From contig JANBQS010000367.1 of NCBI GenBank assembly GCA_027577415.1, positions 1-19,828 on the forward strand: a DNA stretch of 19,828 nt, written 5' to 3'. The notes under the pieces were generated by a model. That model had not been told where the DNA came from. It was given only the letters and a program-made list of their open reading frames with translations, and did not search any database. This document shows positions 9,143-16,976 of this stretch, in pieces (position 1 is the stretch's first letter; the number at the start of each line of letters is the position of its first letter). A program made the position numbers and the translations under genes. This DNA comes from Coemansia sp. RSA 922. Its lineage: Eukaryota; Kickxellomycota; Kickxellomycetes; Kickxellales; Kickxellaceae.

Positions 9143-9535
9143 TCAGCACCATGTAGCAATGAATTCTTCAGCCTCCTTTTCTATAGATAAATACTCTTTG
9201 TATTCAACTTCTTCGCCAGCTGCTAAGAGAAACTCTATATAATATTTATAGTGTTTAACCCAATGCTTTAACTCATCTGTTGTAGCAACGACATAATATA
9301 CTATTGAGTCGTGTAGTTCTGGAGTGTCCGCATACGCACCATCGTCATTCTTAATCCTATTACCTTCACTTAGGTTCTCTCGAGTTGCATAGTATATATG
9401 GTGATCACCTGTTAAGCCGCAAGTACTAAATTTTTCATTAACCTTGGCCTCAACTTCTGCGAATGACCTTCCTCTAACCACACGTGCCTTCTGGCCAAGT
9501 TCTGGCTTAAAAATGCAAATCTTTTGCGTACCCAT
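9143..9535 (-). CDS. Small protein of unknown function, 130 aa
   Basis: I do not recognise this gene. The frame starts at an ATG at 9535 (MGTQKICIFKPELG) and ends at 9143. The protein has no signal peptide and no membrane segment, and is rich in Glu, Lys and Tyr. The order of apparent elements in the first 85 residues is a strand with KICIFK, a second with KARVVRG, a helix FAEVEAKVNEKF, then strands around HIYYAT and IVYYVVAT. This could be a ubiquitin-like or PB1-like beta-grasp fold, followed by an acidic helical C-terminus, but I see no decisive motif. It has its own promoter: TATAAAAT on the minus strand (9638-9645) and an AGGGG element at 9618-9622, about 105 bases upstream of the ATG. 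That promoter and the even amino-acid use argue for a real gene. It is convergent with the upstream protease. Confidence 0.62.
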   Translation of the reverse strand: MGTQKICIFKPELGQKARVVRGRSFAEVEAKVNEKFSTCGLTGDHHIYYATRENLSEGNRIKNDDGAYADTPELHDSIVYYVVATTDELKHWVKHYKYYIEFLLAAGEEVEYKEYLSIEKEAEEFIATWC

Positions 9536-10158
9536 GTTAAAAAAAAAGAGACAAGTAGAGTGATGGCTGCTTAAAAAAAAGGTGATGAGAATTGTTGGAC
9601 AAAAACACCTTTACAGCAGGGGCGGTGAGAGTCACCCATTTTATAGCATTTAAAAAGACACTCGCTGGCATGGAAAATTTTCCTGCAGCCAAGCTACATG
9701 GCCTCACCAAGTCCCTCTCTTACACACTTTTCTGTCATCCAACTTTAAAAAGCCCTTGATTGCCTTTGAGAAAGACAAGAGCGCAAAAAAGGCGACTTCA
9801 AAAGAATGAGCAAATCCTTACAAGACAATGACATATCTAGCGAACACTCTACCACTTTCTGGTTCTCAGCGTGCTTTTTGGTGTATTCGGATGGTTTGTA
9901 TTCCTCTCAATGCATTTCAAAGAAATCGGACACTGAATCAAAGCAGATTTCTGGTTAGCTTTGGTAAGCACCTTTGCCTTATTTGTGCTTCGTTCAAAGT
10001 CTTGGACATTGCTATGGACGCTTTTTTCTTACAGCTAGGGGTGCCAATTGACGGCTGCTGCTGCCCATAGAGTAAAAATGTTGCAAACCTATTTTTAACC
10101 AATGTCCAAATTTCCAGACATATAGACATCTTTATTATTTGCAAGAGTTATTAGCAAA
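9536..10158. other. Intergenic region, promoter of the small minus-strand gene plus unassigned DNA
   Basis: The first 130 bases hold the promoter of the minus-strand small gene: TATAAAAT read on the minus strand at 9638-9645 and AGGGG at 9618-9622. On the plus strand a 50-codon frame from an ATG at 9806 to a TAG at 9958 has no recognisable content. The overlapping third frame (about 9845-10045) reads as two hydrophobic stretches separated by one stop. This could be remnants of a membrane-protein gene or simply T-rich DNA. No gene can be supported. Confidence 0.35.
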
Positions 10159-10509
10159 CTATGGCTTGTGTATGACAATTGTCGACACAGGAGGTAGCCC
10201 AGTATAGTCCAAGCCTTGGTTTCCCGCAACGTTACCGGTTGTTTTGATCACCTATACACCCGCACTATTGGCCCTAAACCTTAGTTTGGCATACAGAGAG
10301 GGTGGAATAAGAACAGTGTCTCGCTTGGCCAGTACGCCTATGTTCTTGACTAAGGGAAACGTGGTTGCGTTGTTGGAAAGAAATGGTTTAGTAGGTTTGT
10401 GCTTGTTTATCAGGAACGCATGACGGTACAAGTACAAGGAATATAGTACATGTTCCGAATTATAAATAACCAGGTCAATGACCTCGTTGTATGCGAATTT
10501 TATTCCCAA
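10159..10509 (-). pseudogene. Decayed tail of an unidentified gene, copy 1 (longest remnant)
   Basis: On the minus strand one frame runs from about 10509 to a TAG at 10159-10161, broken only by a TAG at 10252-10254. It includes KFAYNEVIDLVIYNSEH at its start and GNQGLDYTGLPPVST near its end. Both segments recur, diverged, in the remnants of units 2 and 3 (KFAYTEVIELVIYNSEH and NQGLNFNGLPHVPTT), so this was a real coding sequence. No ATG opens the frame here, and upstream sequence is closed by stops. I cannot name the family with confidence. The R-V-V-G-E-K-F-A stretch in the other copies faintly recalls the segment after the haem cysteine in cytochrome P450, but the cysteine is absent. Confidence 0.55.
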
Positions 10510-10818
10510 CTACCCTTGTTATTGGCCATTGTCTCTAGCATGTCGCCTCGAGTGGACTTGCCCAATCCTGCCAGCCACACAATCTTAAGCCACTAGTCTA
10601 CTACACCACCGCCTCACAATAAGCCTAACTTGTAATGCTACGCCTCTTTATCGCCTAATTGGGTGACGTGGGAACTGAGCGGACTGCCTATTGATTTGTT
10701 GCCTACGAGAAGGATTGGCATCGTTTTGATACTTCACCTGAGCTCAAACACTATTACTTTGAATATCTTATTCTTTGTTACACCGCACAACTATCTCTAT
10801 TTGTTACTCTTTGCTGAA
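10510..10818 (+). promoter_or_regulatory. Upstream region of acyltransferase copy 1
   Basis: This region is homologous to those before copies 2 and 3 but diverges most in the core-promoter zone. The TATAAAAG present before copy 2 is absent here; the corresponding stretch (about 10684-10720) has no TATA-like run. The GTGACGTGGGAAC block at 10662-10674 is conserved in form in the other two units. The last 60 bases before the ATG are well conserved and presumably form the leader. Confidence 0.5.
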
Positions 10819-12219
10819 ATGCTGTCTGACAAGCCAGAAAGTGAATCACGCGAGGGCGAAATCTTTGAGCTCTGCCCGTTCGAGTTAAGCCGTGGTACTC
10901 ACCTGGTTCTCCAGTACATGCTACTCTATCGCAACACGCAGCTCCTGCAAGAGCGAGGCACTCGACCCTTTTCCTTCATCCAGGCTGCCTTTGAACGTCT
11001 GCTTGATCTGTACCCGATTCTGCGCGGGTACCGAGTACAGCTGCCGGATCGTAACATCATTGCTACTGGCGACAGCAGCAAGCCAGGTCCGCTCTTTGAG
11101 ATTATCGACGCCTCCCAGATGACAGCCGACGAGTTTGAAAAGATTCAATTTCATCGCGAGCAGTGGCCAGCGGAAGTAGACAAGGCGCTAAAGAGTAGAG
11201 TTGCCGATTTCGACAGACTTATCGCAGGCACGGTTGTTAGCTTTGCCGACGGCTATCTCGTGGGGCTGTCAGTGTCACACATCGTTGCTGACGGTGGGTC
11301 CGTGTTTCACCTCCTGTGCCAGTGGGCGTCTCTAACGCAGAAACTGGCAGCAGATGGCGACAAAATGGCAATGCCCGATTTGCCAATTGACTTTGACCAT
11401 CCCGCATTTTGGGCAAAGCTGGAGGCGCATCCACCCCAGCCACACCCGTTTGTCGAGTACATTAATGGTCAAGATTTTGGCGACTTGACCGCGCTCCAAG
11501 CCAAGGTGTCTACTTGGTACGCGACAGGATCTCTAAATGGTGGCGAAAAACTGGCGATACGCGTACTGCGCGTGTCCCCCGCAGCTATCGACGCTATTGC
11601 CAAGGAGTACAACAACACGAACGACGGGCGTCCGGCTCTTCATGGCGTGCAAATTCTATACGCCTTGATGTGGCAGCGATATGTGGCGACCGTGATTGAG
11701 ATGCAGAAAGAGTCGGAGGAGGCCTACACTCTGCCAGTGTTTCTCATGATGATGTGCAACTTACGTCAGATGACGCCGGCACCAGATTACGTCGGCAATG
11801 CGGTTGGTACTGTGCTGGTTCCTTGTGACACAAAGGACATCCTAACTATGCCGATTATTGACTTGGCCCGCCTAGTCAAGGAGCATTTGCGCCAACTTAC
11901 GCCCGGCGGAAGCGCCCACTATATTAACGAGGCATTTAATGGTGATGGCAGCTTCTTTATAAAAGCTGTATACCTGTGCAACCGGGCCGAGTCGCAAGTA
12001 AATATCTCAAACATTGCACGGCTGGCATTTTTTGACATTGACTTTGGCCACGACAAGCCAATTGCGTTACTCTGTGGCACACAGGCAACTGAGGGTATGA
12101 TGTACTGGATGCCCAGCGTAGATGGCGGTATCGATATCCACTATGGCCTCAAGGACGACGTTTACAGTGTCTTGAAGCGCGATGAGGTCCTAAACAAGTT
12201 TATCGAGTTTGTTAATTAG
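10819..12219 (+). CDS. HxxxD (BAHD-like) acyltransferase, tandem copy 1
   Basis: A 466-residue protein of the PF02458-type transferase family. These enzymes move an acyl group from acyl-CoA to a hydroxyl or amine, usually of a specialised metabolite, in the cytosol. The catalytic motif is His154-Ile-Val-Ala-Asp158-Gly. The family's structural DFGWG motif appears as DFGHD (408-412), with His in place of Trp and, only in this copy, Asp for the last Gly. YPILRGY near residue 70 and PDYVGNAV (322-329) match conserved blocks of the family. There is no signal peptide. I start at the ATG at 10819 (MLSDKPESESREG); the frame is open further upstream but only through a non-ATG codon, and all three copies share this ATG and length. 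Substrate unknown. The pocket-side residues after the HxxxDG motif (GSVFHLLCQ) differ from both other copies. Confidence 0.9.
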   Translation: MLSDKPESESREGEIFELCPFELSRGTHLVLQYMLLYRNTQLLQERGTRPFSFIQAAFERLLDLYPILRGYRVQLPDRNIIATGDSSKPGPLFEIIDASQMTADEFEKIQFHREQWPAEVDKALKSRVADFDRLIAGTVVSFADGYLVGLSVSHIVADGGSVFHLLCQWASLTQKLAADGDKMAMPDLPIDFDHPAFWAKLEAHPPQPHPFVEYINGQDFGDLTALQAKVSTWYATGSLNGGEKLAIRVLRVSPAAIDAIAKEYNNTNDGRPALHGVQILYALMWQRYVATVIEMQKESEEAYTLPVFLMMMCNLRQMTPAPDYVGNAVGTVLVPCDTKDILTMPIIDLARLVKEHLRQLTPGGSAHYINEAFNGDGSFFIKAVYLCNRAESQVNISNIARLAFFDIDFGHDKPIALLCGTQATEGMMYWMPSVDGGIDIHYGLKDDVYSVLKRDEVLNKFIEFVN

Positions 12220-12657
12220 GTTTTTTATTCACAAGCCTCTTCACATCTTTATTTTTGACTCTTTTCTTTAACGATTTCTGGAATAGTGGCTAGAAAATAA
12301 TAGCAGATTCTTTACGCTGTAAAAGACATCTTGCTCTGCTTGTTGGTAATTTGGTGGAAGATGAAGGCGGTGCTTGAAGCAGAGTTGGAAATTGATTGGA
12401 TTGCTAGACACTAGCGAGCAGTGGGTGTGGCCAGAGCTATTGTCGGCTTTTGTCAAAGGCAAGGAGAGAGGCGGCGCCATGTTTAATTTAAATTACTTAT
12501 AAAAATGGATTATCAGGCCTGAAAAGGGCTACACCCACTGCCAGTGCAGCGGATTGCTTATCAAGATTATGTGTTTAAATATAAACAAAATTTCAACTGC
12601 TGTCCATGTTGGCCAGGCAAACGGCTAACAGTACTTGTTGCTACAATAATTAGTAAA
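12220..12657. other. 3' flank of acyltransferase copy 1, part of the repeat
   Basis: This flank is closely matched by 14583-15032. It contains a T-rich probable 3' UTR, a CTGTAAAAGACATCTTGCTCTGCTT block near 12315, a GGCGGCGCC palindrome near 12470 and a conserved AT-rich stretch near 12565. A 70-codon minus-strand frame (12480 to 12268) loses its ATG in the second unit and is not taken as a gene. Confidence 0.5.
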
Positions 12658-12905
12658 CTACTCTTCACATAAGGTAGTTGTTGGAACATGGGGTAGTCCA
12701 TTAAAGTTCAACCCTTGGTTTCTCTCCGCGTTGTCCGTGGGCTTGATCTCTTGCTTGGTGCACAGCTCGAACTTCTTTGACAGCGTCCTTTTAAGGGTCT
12801 TGTAGTACGTAGTGCGTGTTCCGAATTATAAATAACCAGCTCAATGACCTCGGTGTATGCGAATTTTTCTCCAACTACTCTTGTTATTGGCCATTGTCTC
12901 TAGCA
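12658..12905 (-). pseudogene. Decayed gene tail, copy 2
   Basis: On the minus strand, coding-like segments fall in shifted frames. RVVGEKFAYTEVIELVIYN lies at about 12893-12825. After a frameshift near 12812, TLKRTLSKKFELCTKQEI and NQGLNFNGLPHVPTTTLCEE run to a TAG at 12658-12660. Relative to copy 1 it lacks about 130 bases in the middle. The final 50 codons are free of stops and nearly identical in copy 3. The product is not identified. Confidence 0.55.
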
Positions 12906-13181
12906 TGTCGCCTGGAGTGGACTTGCCCAATACTGCCAGCCACACGATCATACGCCACTAGTATACTACACCATCGACTCACAATAAGCCTTACTTGTAA
13001 TGCTACACCACTCTATCTTCTAATAGTGCGACGTGGGAACTGAGCGGGCTGCTTAATTATGTGCTATAAAAGAGTATGTTTGACATCTCCGCCACTTAGC
13101 CTGAAGTGTAAACACCATTACTTTGAATATCTTATCTCTGCTTTATAACACAGCTCTCTATATTTGCTACTCTTTGCTGAA
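12906..13181 (+). promoter_or_regulatory. Promoter of acyltransferase copy 2 (TATA-containing)
   Basis: A TATAAAAG box at 13065-13072 lies 117 bases before the ATG, at a good distance for a fungal core promoter. GCGACGTGGGAAC at 13029-13041 precedes it. Of the three acyltransferase promoters this is the only one with a canonical TATA box. Confidence 0.6.
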
Positions 13182-14582
13182 ATGCTGTCTGACAAGCCAG
13201 AAAGTGAATCACGCGAGGGCGAAATCTTTGAGCTCTGCCCGTTCGAGTTAAGCCGTGGTACTCAGCAGGTTCTCCAGTACATGCTACTCTATCGCAACAC
13301 GCAGCTCCTGCAAGAGCGAGGCACTCAACCCTTTTCCTTCATCCAGGCTGCCTTTGAACGTCTGCTTGATCTGTACCCGATTCTGCGCGGGTATCAAGTA
13401 AAGCTGCCGGATCGTAACATCATTGCTACTGGCGACAGCAGCAAGCCAGGTCCGCTCTTTGAGATTATCGATGCCTCCCAGATGACAGTCGACGAGTTTG
13501 AAAAGATTCAATTTCATCGCGAGCAGTGGCCAGCGGAAGTAGACAATGTGCTAAAGAGTAGAGTTGCCGATTTCGACAGACTTATCGCAGGCACGGTTGT
13601 TAGCTTTGCCGACGGTTATCTACTGGGGCTGACAGTGTCACATATTATTACCGACGGTACCGCTTTTATTATTCTTTTACGCCAGTGGGCGTCTCTAGCA
13701 CAGAAACTGGAAGCAGGCGGCGACAAATTGGCAATGCCCGATTTGCCAATCGACTTTGACCATCCCGGATATTGGTCCAAGCTGGCGGCGTATCCACCCC
13801 AGCCACACCCGTTTGTCGAGTACATTAATGGTCAAGATTTTGGCGACTTGACCGCGCTCCAAGCCAAGGTGTCTACCTGGTACGCGACAGGATCTCTGAA
13901 AGGCAGTGAAAGGCCTGCGATGCGCATTCTACGCGTGTCCCCCGCAGCTATCGACGCTATTGCCAAGGAGTACAACAACACGAACGACGGTCGTCCGGCT
14001 CTTCATGGCGTGCAAATTCTATACGCCTTGATGTGGCAGCGGTATGTGGCGGCCGTGATTGAGATGCAGCAAGAGCCGGAGGAGGCCTACACTCTGCCAG
14101 TGTTTCTCATGATGATGTGCAACTTACGTCAGATGACGCTGGCACCAGATTACGTCGGCAACGCAGTTGGTCCTGTGGTGGTTCCTTGTGATACAAAGGA
14201 CATCCTAACTATGCCGATCGTTGACTTGGCCCGCCTTGTCAAGGAGCACTTGCGTCAACTTACGCCCGGCGGAGGTGCCCACTATATTAACGTGGCATAT
14301 ACCGGAGATGACAGCTTTATTTTAAAAGCCATCTACTTGTTCTCCCGGGCTGAGTCGAAAGTTTACATTTCAAATACTTCACGGCACGCGTATTTTGATA
14401 TCGACTTTGGCCACGGCAAGCCAATTGCGTTACTCTGTGGCACACAGGCAACTGAGGGTATGATGCACTGGATGCCCAGCGTAGATGGCGGTATCGATAT
14501 CCACTATGGCCTCAAGGACGACGTTTACAGTGTCTTGAAGCGCGATGAGGTCCTAAACAAGTTCATTGAGTTTGTTAATTAG
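13182..14582 (+). CDS. HxxxD (BAHD-like) acyltransferase, tandem copy 2
   Basis: A 466-residue paralogue of copy 1, same length and no visible indel. The catalytic motif is His154-Ile-Ile-Thr-Asp158-Gly and the structural motif is DFGHG followed by KP (408-414). Differences from the other copies cluster at residues 26-36, around and after HxxxDG (TAFIILLRQ), at 290-345 (MQQEPEE, MTLAPDY, GPVVVPC) and at 370-405 (VAYTGDD, RHAYFDIDF). Between about residues 60 and 150 it is almost identical to copy 3. I use the ATG at 13182; the TTG six codons upstream is not credible. The reaction is expected to be acyl-CoA-dependent O- or N-acylation with an unknown acceptor. It has the best core promoter of the three, so it may be the most readily transcribed copy. 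Reading frame, catalytic residues and length all indicate a functional gene. Confidence 0.9.
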   Translation: MLSDKPESESREGEIFELCPFELSRGTQQVLQYMLLYRNTQLLQERGTQPFSFIQAAFERLLDLYPILRGYQVKLPDRNIIATGDSSKPGPLFEIIDASQMTVDEFEKIQFHREQWPAEVDNVLKSRVADFDRLIAGTVVSFADGYLLGLTVSHIITDGTAFIILLRQWASLAQKLEAGGDKLAMPDLPIDFDHPGYWSKLAAYPPQPHPFVEYINGQDFGDLTALQAKVSTWYATGSLKGSERPAMRILRVSPAAIDAIAKEYNNTNDGRPALHGVQILYALMWQRYVAAVIEMQQEPEEAYTLPVFLMMMCNLRQMTLAPDYVGNAVGPVVVPCDTKDILTMPIVDLARLVKEHLRQLTPGGGAHYINVAYTGDDSFILKAIYLFSRAESKVYISNTSRHAYFDIDFGHGKPIALLCGTQATEGMMHWMPSVDGGIDIHYGLKDDVYSVLKRDEVLNKFIEFVN

Positions 14583-15032
14583 GTATTCTATTCACATCTT
14601 TATTTTTGACTCTTTTCTTCAACAGTTTCTGGAGTAGTGGCTGGAAAACAATAGCGGATTCCTTACGCTGTAAAAGACATCTTGCTCTGCTTGTTAGTAA
14701 TTTGGGGAAGATAAAGGCAGTGCTTGAAGCAGAGTTGAAAATTAATTGGTTAGCTAGACACTAACGAGCAGTGGGTGACCGCCTACTGACCCTACAAGCG
14801 GCCAGAGCTATTGTCAGTTATTGACAGGGGTAAGAAGAGAGAGGCGGCGCCTTGTTTTATTTAAATTTCTTATATCTAAAATGAATTATCAGGCCTGAAA
14901 AGGGCTATACCCCTGCAAGACCAGCGGATTGCCTATCAAGATTATGTGTTTAAATATAAACAAAATTTCAACTGCTGTCCACGTTTGCCAGGCAAACAGC
15001 TAACAGTACTTGTTGCGATAATAATTAGTAGC
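14583..15032. other. 3' flank of acyltransferase copy 2, part of the repeat
   Basis: This is a near copy of the flank at 12220-12657, with small indels and an extra block of about 22 bases near 14780 (CCGCCTACTGACCC region). No gene is supported. The conserved AT-rich stretch near 14945 is shared with unit 1. Confidence 0.5.
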
Positions 15033-15285
15033 CTATTCTTCACATAAGGTTGTTGTTGGCACATGGGGTAGTCCATTAAAGTTCAACCCTTTGTTTCTCT
15101 CCGCGTTGTCCGTGGGCTTGATCTCTTGCTTGGTGCACAGCTCGAACTTCTTTGACAGCGCCCTTTTAAGGGTCTTGTAGTACGTAGTGCGTGTTCCGAA
15201 TTATAAATAACCAGCTCAATGACCTTGGCGTGCGAATTTTTCCCCTAACTACTCTTGTTATTGGCCATTGTCTCTAGCATGTCGC
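15033..15285 (-). pseudogene. Decayed gene tail, copy 3
   Basis: The same remnant as in unit 2. On the minus strand TLKRALSKKFELCTKQEI and NKGLNFNGLPHVPTT lead to a TAG at 15033-15035. The upstream KFA/VI segment is disturbed by a deletion near 15228 (GGCGTGCGAA against GGTGTATGCGAA in unit 2). The last 50 codons stay open and differ from copy 2 by only a few residues. The product is not identified. Confidence 0.5.
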
Positions 15286-15575
15286 ATCGAGTGGACTTGC
15301 CCAATACTACCAGCCACACAATCGCACGCCACTAGTACACTACACCACTGGCTCACAATAAACCTAACATGTAATTCTACGCCTTACTTGTAATTCCACG
15401 CCTCTTTACCATCCAATAGTGCAACGTGTGAACAGAGCGGGCAGTTTATTTATGTTATTAAAGAGGATTTTTGACATCTCTTCGTTTCTTAGCCTAAAGC
15501 GCAAACACTATTACTTACAATATCTTACTCTTTGCTTCACCACACAATTATCTCTATTTGCTACTCTTTGCCGAA
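15286..15575 (+). promoter_or_regulatory. Upstream region of acyltransferase copy 3 (TATA degraded)
   Basis: The position of the copy 2 TATA box reads TATTAAAG (15457-15463 and flank), so the canonical TATAAA is lost. The ACGTGGG block is changed to ACGTGTG (15424-15430). The leader before the ATG at 15576 is conserved. Confidence 0.5.
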
Positions 15576-16976
15576 ATGCTGTCTGACAAGCCAGAAAGTG
15601 AATCACGCGAGGGCAAAATCTTTGAGCTCTGCCCGCTCGAGTTAAGCCATGGTGCTCAGCAGGTCATTCAGTTCTCGCTGCTTTATCGCAACACGCAGCT
15701 CCTGCAAGAGCGAGGCACTCAACCCTTTTCATCCATCCAGGCTGCCTTTGAACGTCTGCTTGATCTGTACCCGATTCTGCGCGGGTATCAAGTAAAGCTG
15801 CCGGATCGTAACATCATTGCTACTGGCGACAGCAGCAAGCCAGGTCCGCTCTTTGAGATTATCGATGCCTCCCAGATGACAGTCGACGAGTTTGAAAAGA
15901 TTCAATTTCATCGCGAGCAGTGGCCAGCGGAGATAGACAATGCGCTAAAGAGTAGAGTTGCTGATGGCGACAGACTTATCGCCGGCACGGTTGTTAGCTT
16001 TGCCGACGGTTATCTACTGGGGCTGACAGTGATACATGTTGTTGCCGACGGTGCTGCTTTTTGCATGCTTTTACGTCAGTGGGCGTCTCTAGCACAGAAA
16101 CTGGAAGCAGGCGGCGACAAATTGGCAATGCCCGATTTGCCAATCGACTTTGACCATCCCGGATATTGGTCCAAACTGGCGGCACATCCATCCCAACCAC
16201 ACCCGTTTGTCGAGTACATTAATGGTCAAGATTTTGGCGACTTGACCGCGCTCCGAGCCAAGGTGTCTACTTGGTTTGCGACAGGATCTCTAAAAGGCGG
16301 TGAAAAGCCTGCGATGCGCATTCTACGCGTGTCCCCCGCAGCTATCGACGCTATTGCCAAGGAGTACAACAACACGAACGACGGGCGTCCGGCTCTTCAT
16401 GGCGTGCAAATTCTATACGCCTTGATCTGGCAGCGATATGTGGCGACCGTGATTGAGATGCAGAAAGAGTCGGAGGAGGCCTACACTCTGCCAGTGTTTC
16501 TCATGATGATGTGCAACTTACGTCAGATGACGCCGGCACCAGATTATGTCGGCAACGCAGTTGGTACTGTGTTGGTTCCTTGCGATACAAAGGACATTCT
16601 AACTATGCCGGTTATTGACTTGGCCCGCCTAGTCAAGGAGCACTTGCGTCAACTTACGCCCGGCGGAAGCGTCCACTATATTAACGAGGCATATAACAGA
16701 GATGGCAGCTTTCTTTTAAAAGCCATCTACTTGTTCTCCCGGGCTGAGTCGAAAGTCTACATTTCCAATATTTCACGGCTGGCATTTTTTGACATTGACT
16801 TTGGCCACGGCAAGCCAATTGCGTTACTCTGTGGCACACAGGCGACAGAGGGTATGATGTACTGGATGCCCAACGTAGATGGCGGTATCGACATCCAATA
16901 TGGCATTAAGGACGACGTTTATAATGCCTTGAAGCGCGATGAGGTCCTAAACAAGTTTATTAAATTTGTCAATTAG
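15576..16976 (+). CDS. HxxxD (BAHD-like) acyltransferase, tandem copy 3
   Basis: A third 466-residue paralogue. The catalytic motif is His154-Val-Val-Ala-Asp158-Gly and the structural motif DFGHG followed by KP (408-414). The N-terminal third resembles copy 2 (YQVKLPD, MTVDEF). Residues 290-345 match copy 1 (MQKESEE, MTPAPDY, GTVLVPC). Residues 381-397 again resemble copy 2, and the last 40 residues carry private changes (MPNVDGG, IQYGIKDD, YNALKR). Other private changes are IQFSLLY at 28-34, a Phe-to-Gly change in ADGDRL at about 138, and AAFCMLLRQ after HxxxDG. The role is expected to be acyl transfer to an unknown acceptor. The ATG at 15576 is used. The intact frame and motifs indicate a functional enzyme, though its promoter lacks the TATA box of copy 2. 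Confidence 0.9.
   Translation: MLSDKPESESREGKIFELCPLELSHGAQQVIQFSLLYRNTQLLQERGTQPFSSIQAAFERLLDLYPILRGYQVKLPDRNIIATGDSSKPGPLFEIIDASQMTVDEFEKIQFHREQWPAEIDNALKSRVADGDRLIAGTVVSFADGYLLGLTVIHVVADGAAFCMLLRQWASLAQKLEAGGDKLAMPDLPIDFDHPGYWSKLAAHPSQPHPFVEYINGQDFGDLTALRAKVSTWFATGSLKGGEKPAMRILRVSPAAIDAIAKEYNNTNDGRPALHGVQILYALIWQRYVATVIEMQKESEEAYTLPVFLMMMCNLRQMTPAPDYVGNAVGTVLVPCDTKDILTMPVIDLARLVKEHLRQLTPGGSVHYINEAYNRDGSFLLKAIYLFSRAESKVYISNISRLAFFDIDFGHGKPIALLCGTQATEGMMYWMPNVDGGIDIQYGIKDDVYNALKRDEVLNKFIKFVN

Larger units (their letters stand above)
10159..12657. repeat. Tandem repeat unit 1 (acyltransferase copy 1)
   Basis: First of three direct repeats. Each contains a minus-strand gene remnant, a plus-strand acyltransferase gene and its 3' flank. 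Similarity to units 2 and 3 is strong from about 10451 (TGTTCCGAATTATAAATAAC, found again at 12817 and 15192) through the coding region to about 12657. Between 10159 and 10450 this unit is longer and more diverged than the others. Start codons of copies 1 and 2 are 2363 bases apart. The boundaries are approximate. Confidence 0.85.
12658..15032. repeat. Tandem repeat unit 2 (acyltransferase copy 2)
   Basis: Second direct repeat, about 2375 bases. It matches unit 3 closely along its whole length, including both flanks, and unit 1 in most of its length. Its 3' flank has an insertion of about 22 bases (near 14780) relative to unit 1. The start codons of copies 2 and 3 are 2394 bases apart. Confidence 0.85.

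Noticed and set aside
9957..10034. GTAAGC...TTACAG stretch that looks like an intron
   Set aside because: No coding exons of a recognisable gene lie on either side and other genes in the window have no introns.
10663..10818. 52-codon N-terminal extension of acyltransferase copy 1
   Set aside because: It starts at GTG, is not conserved in copies 2 and 3, and covers the region that serves as promoter and leader in the other units.
12268..12480. 70-codon minus-strand frame in the 3' flank of unit 1
   Set aside because: The start codon is changed in unit 2 (GCCATG region becomes GCCTTG on the plus strand) and the frame is not maintained.
12700..12715. AGTTCAACCC as a tRNA B-box
   Set aside because: No cloverleaf can be drawn around it and the bases are explained by the conserved minus-strand remnant.
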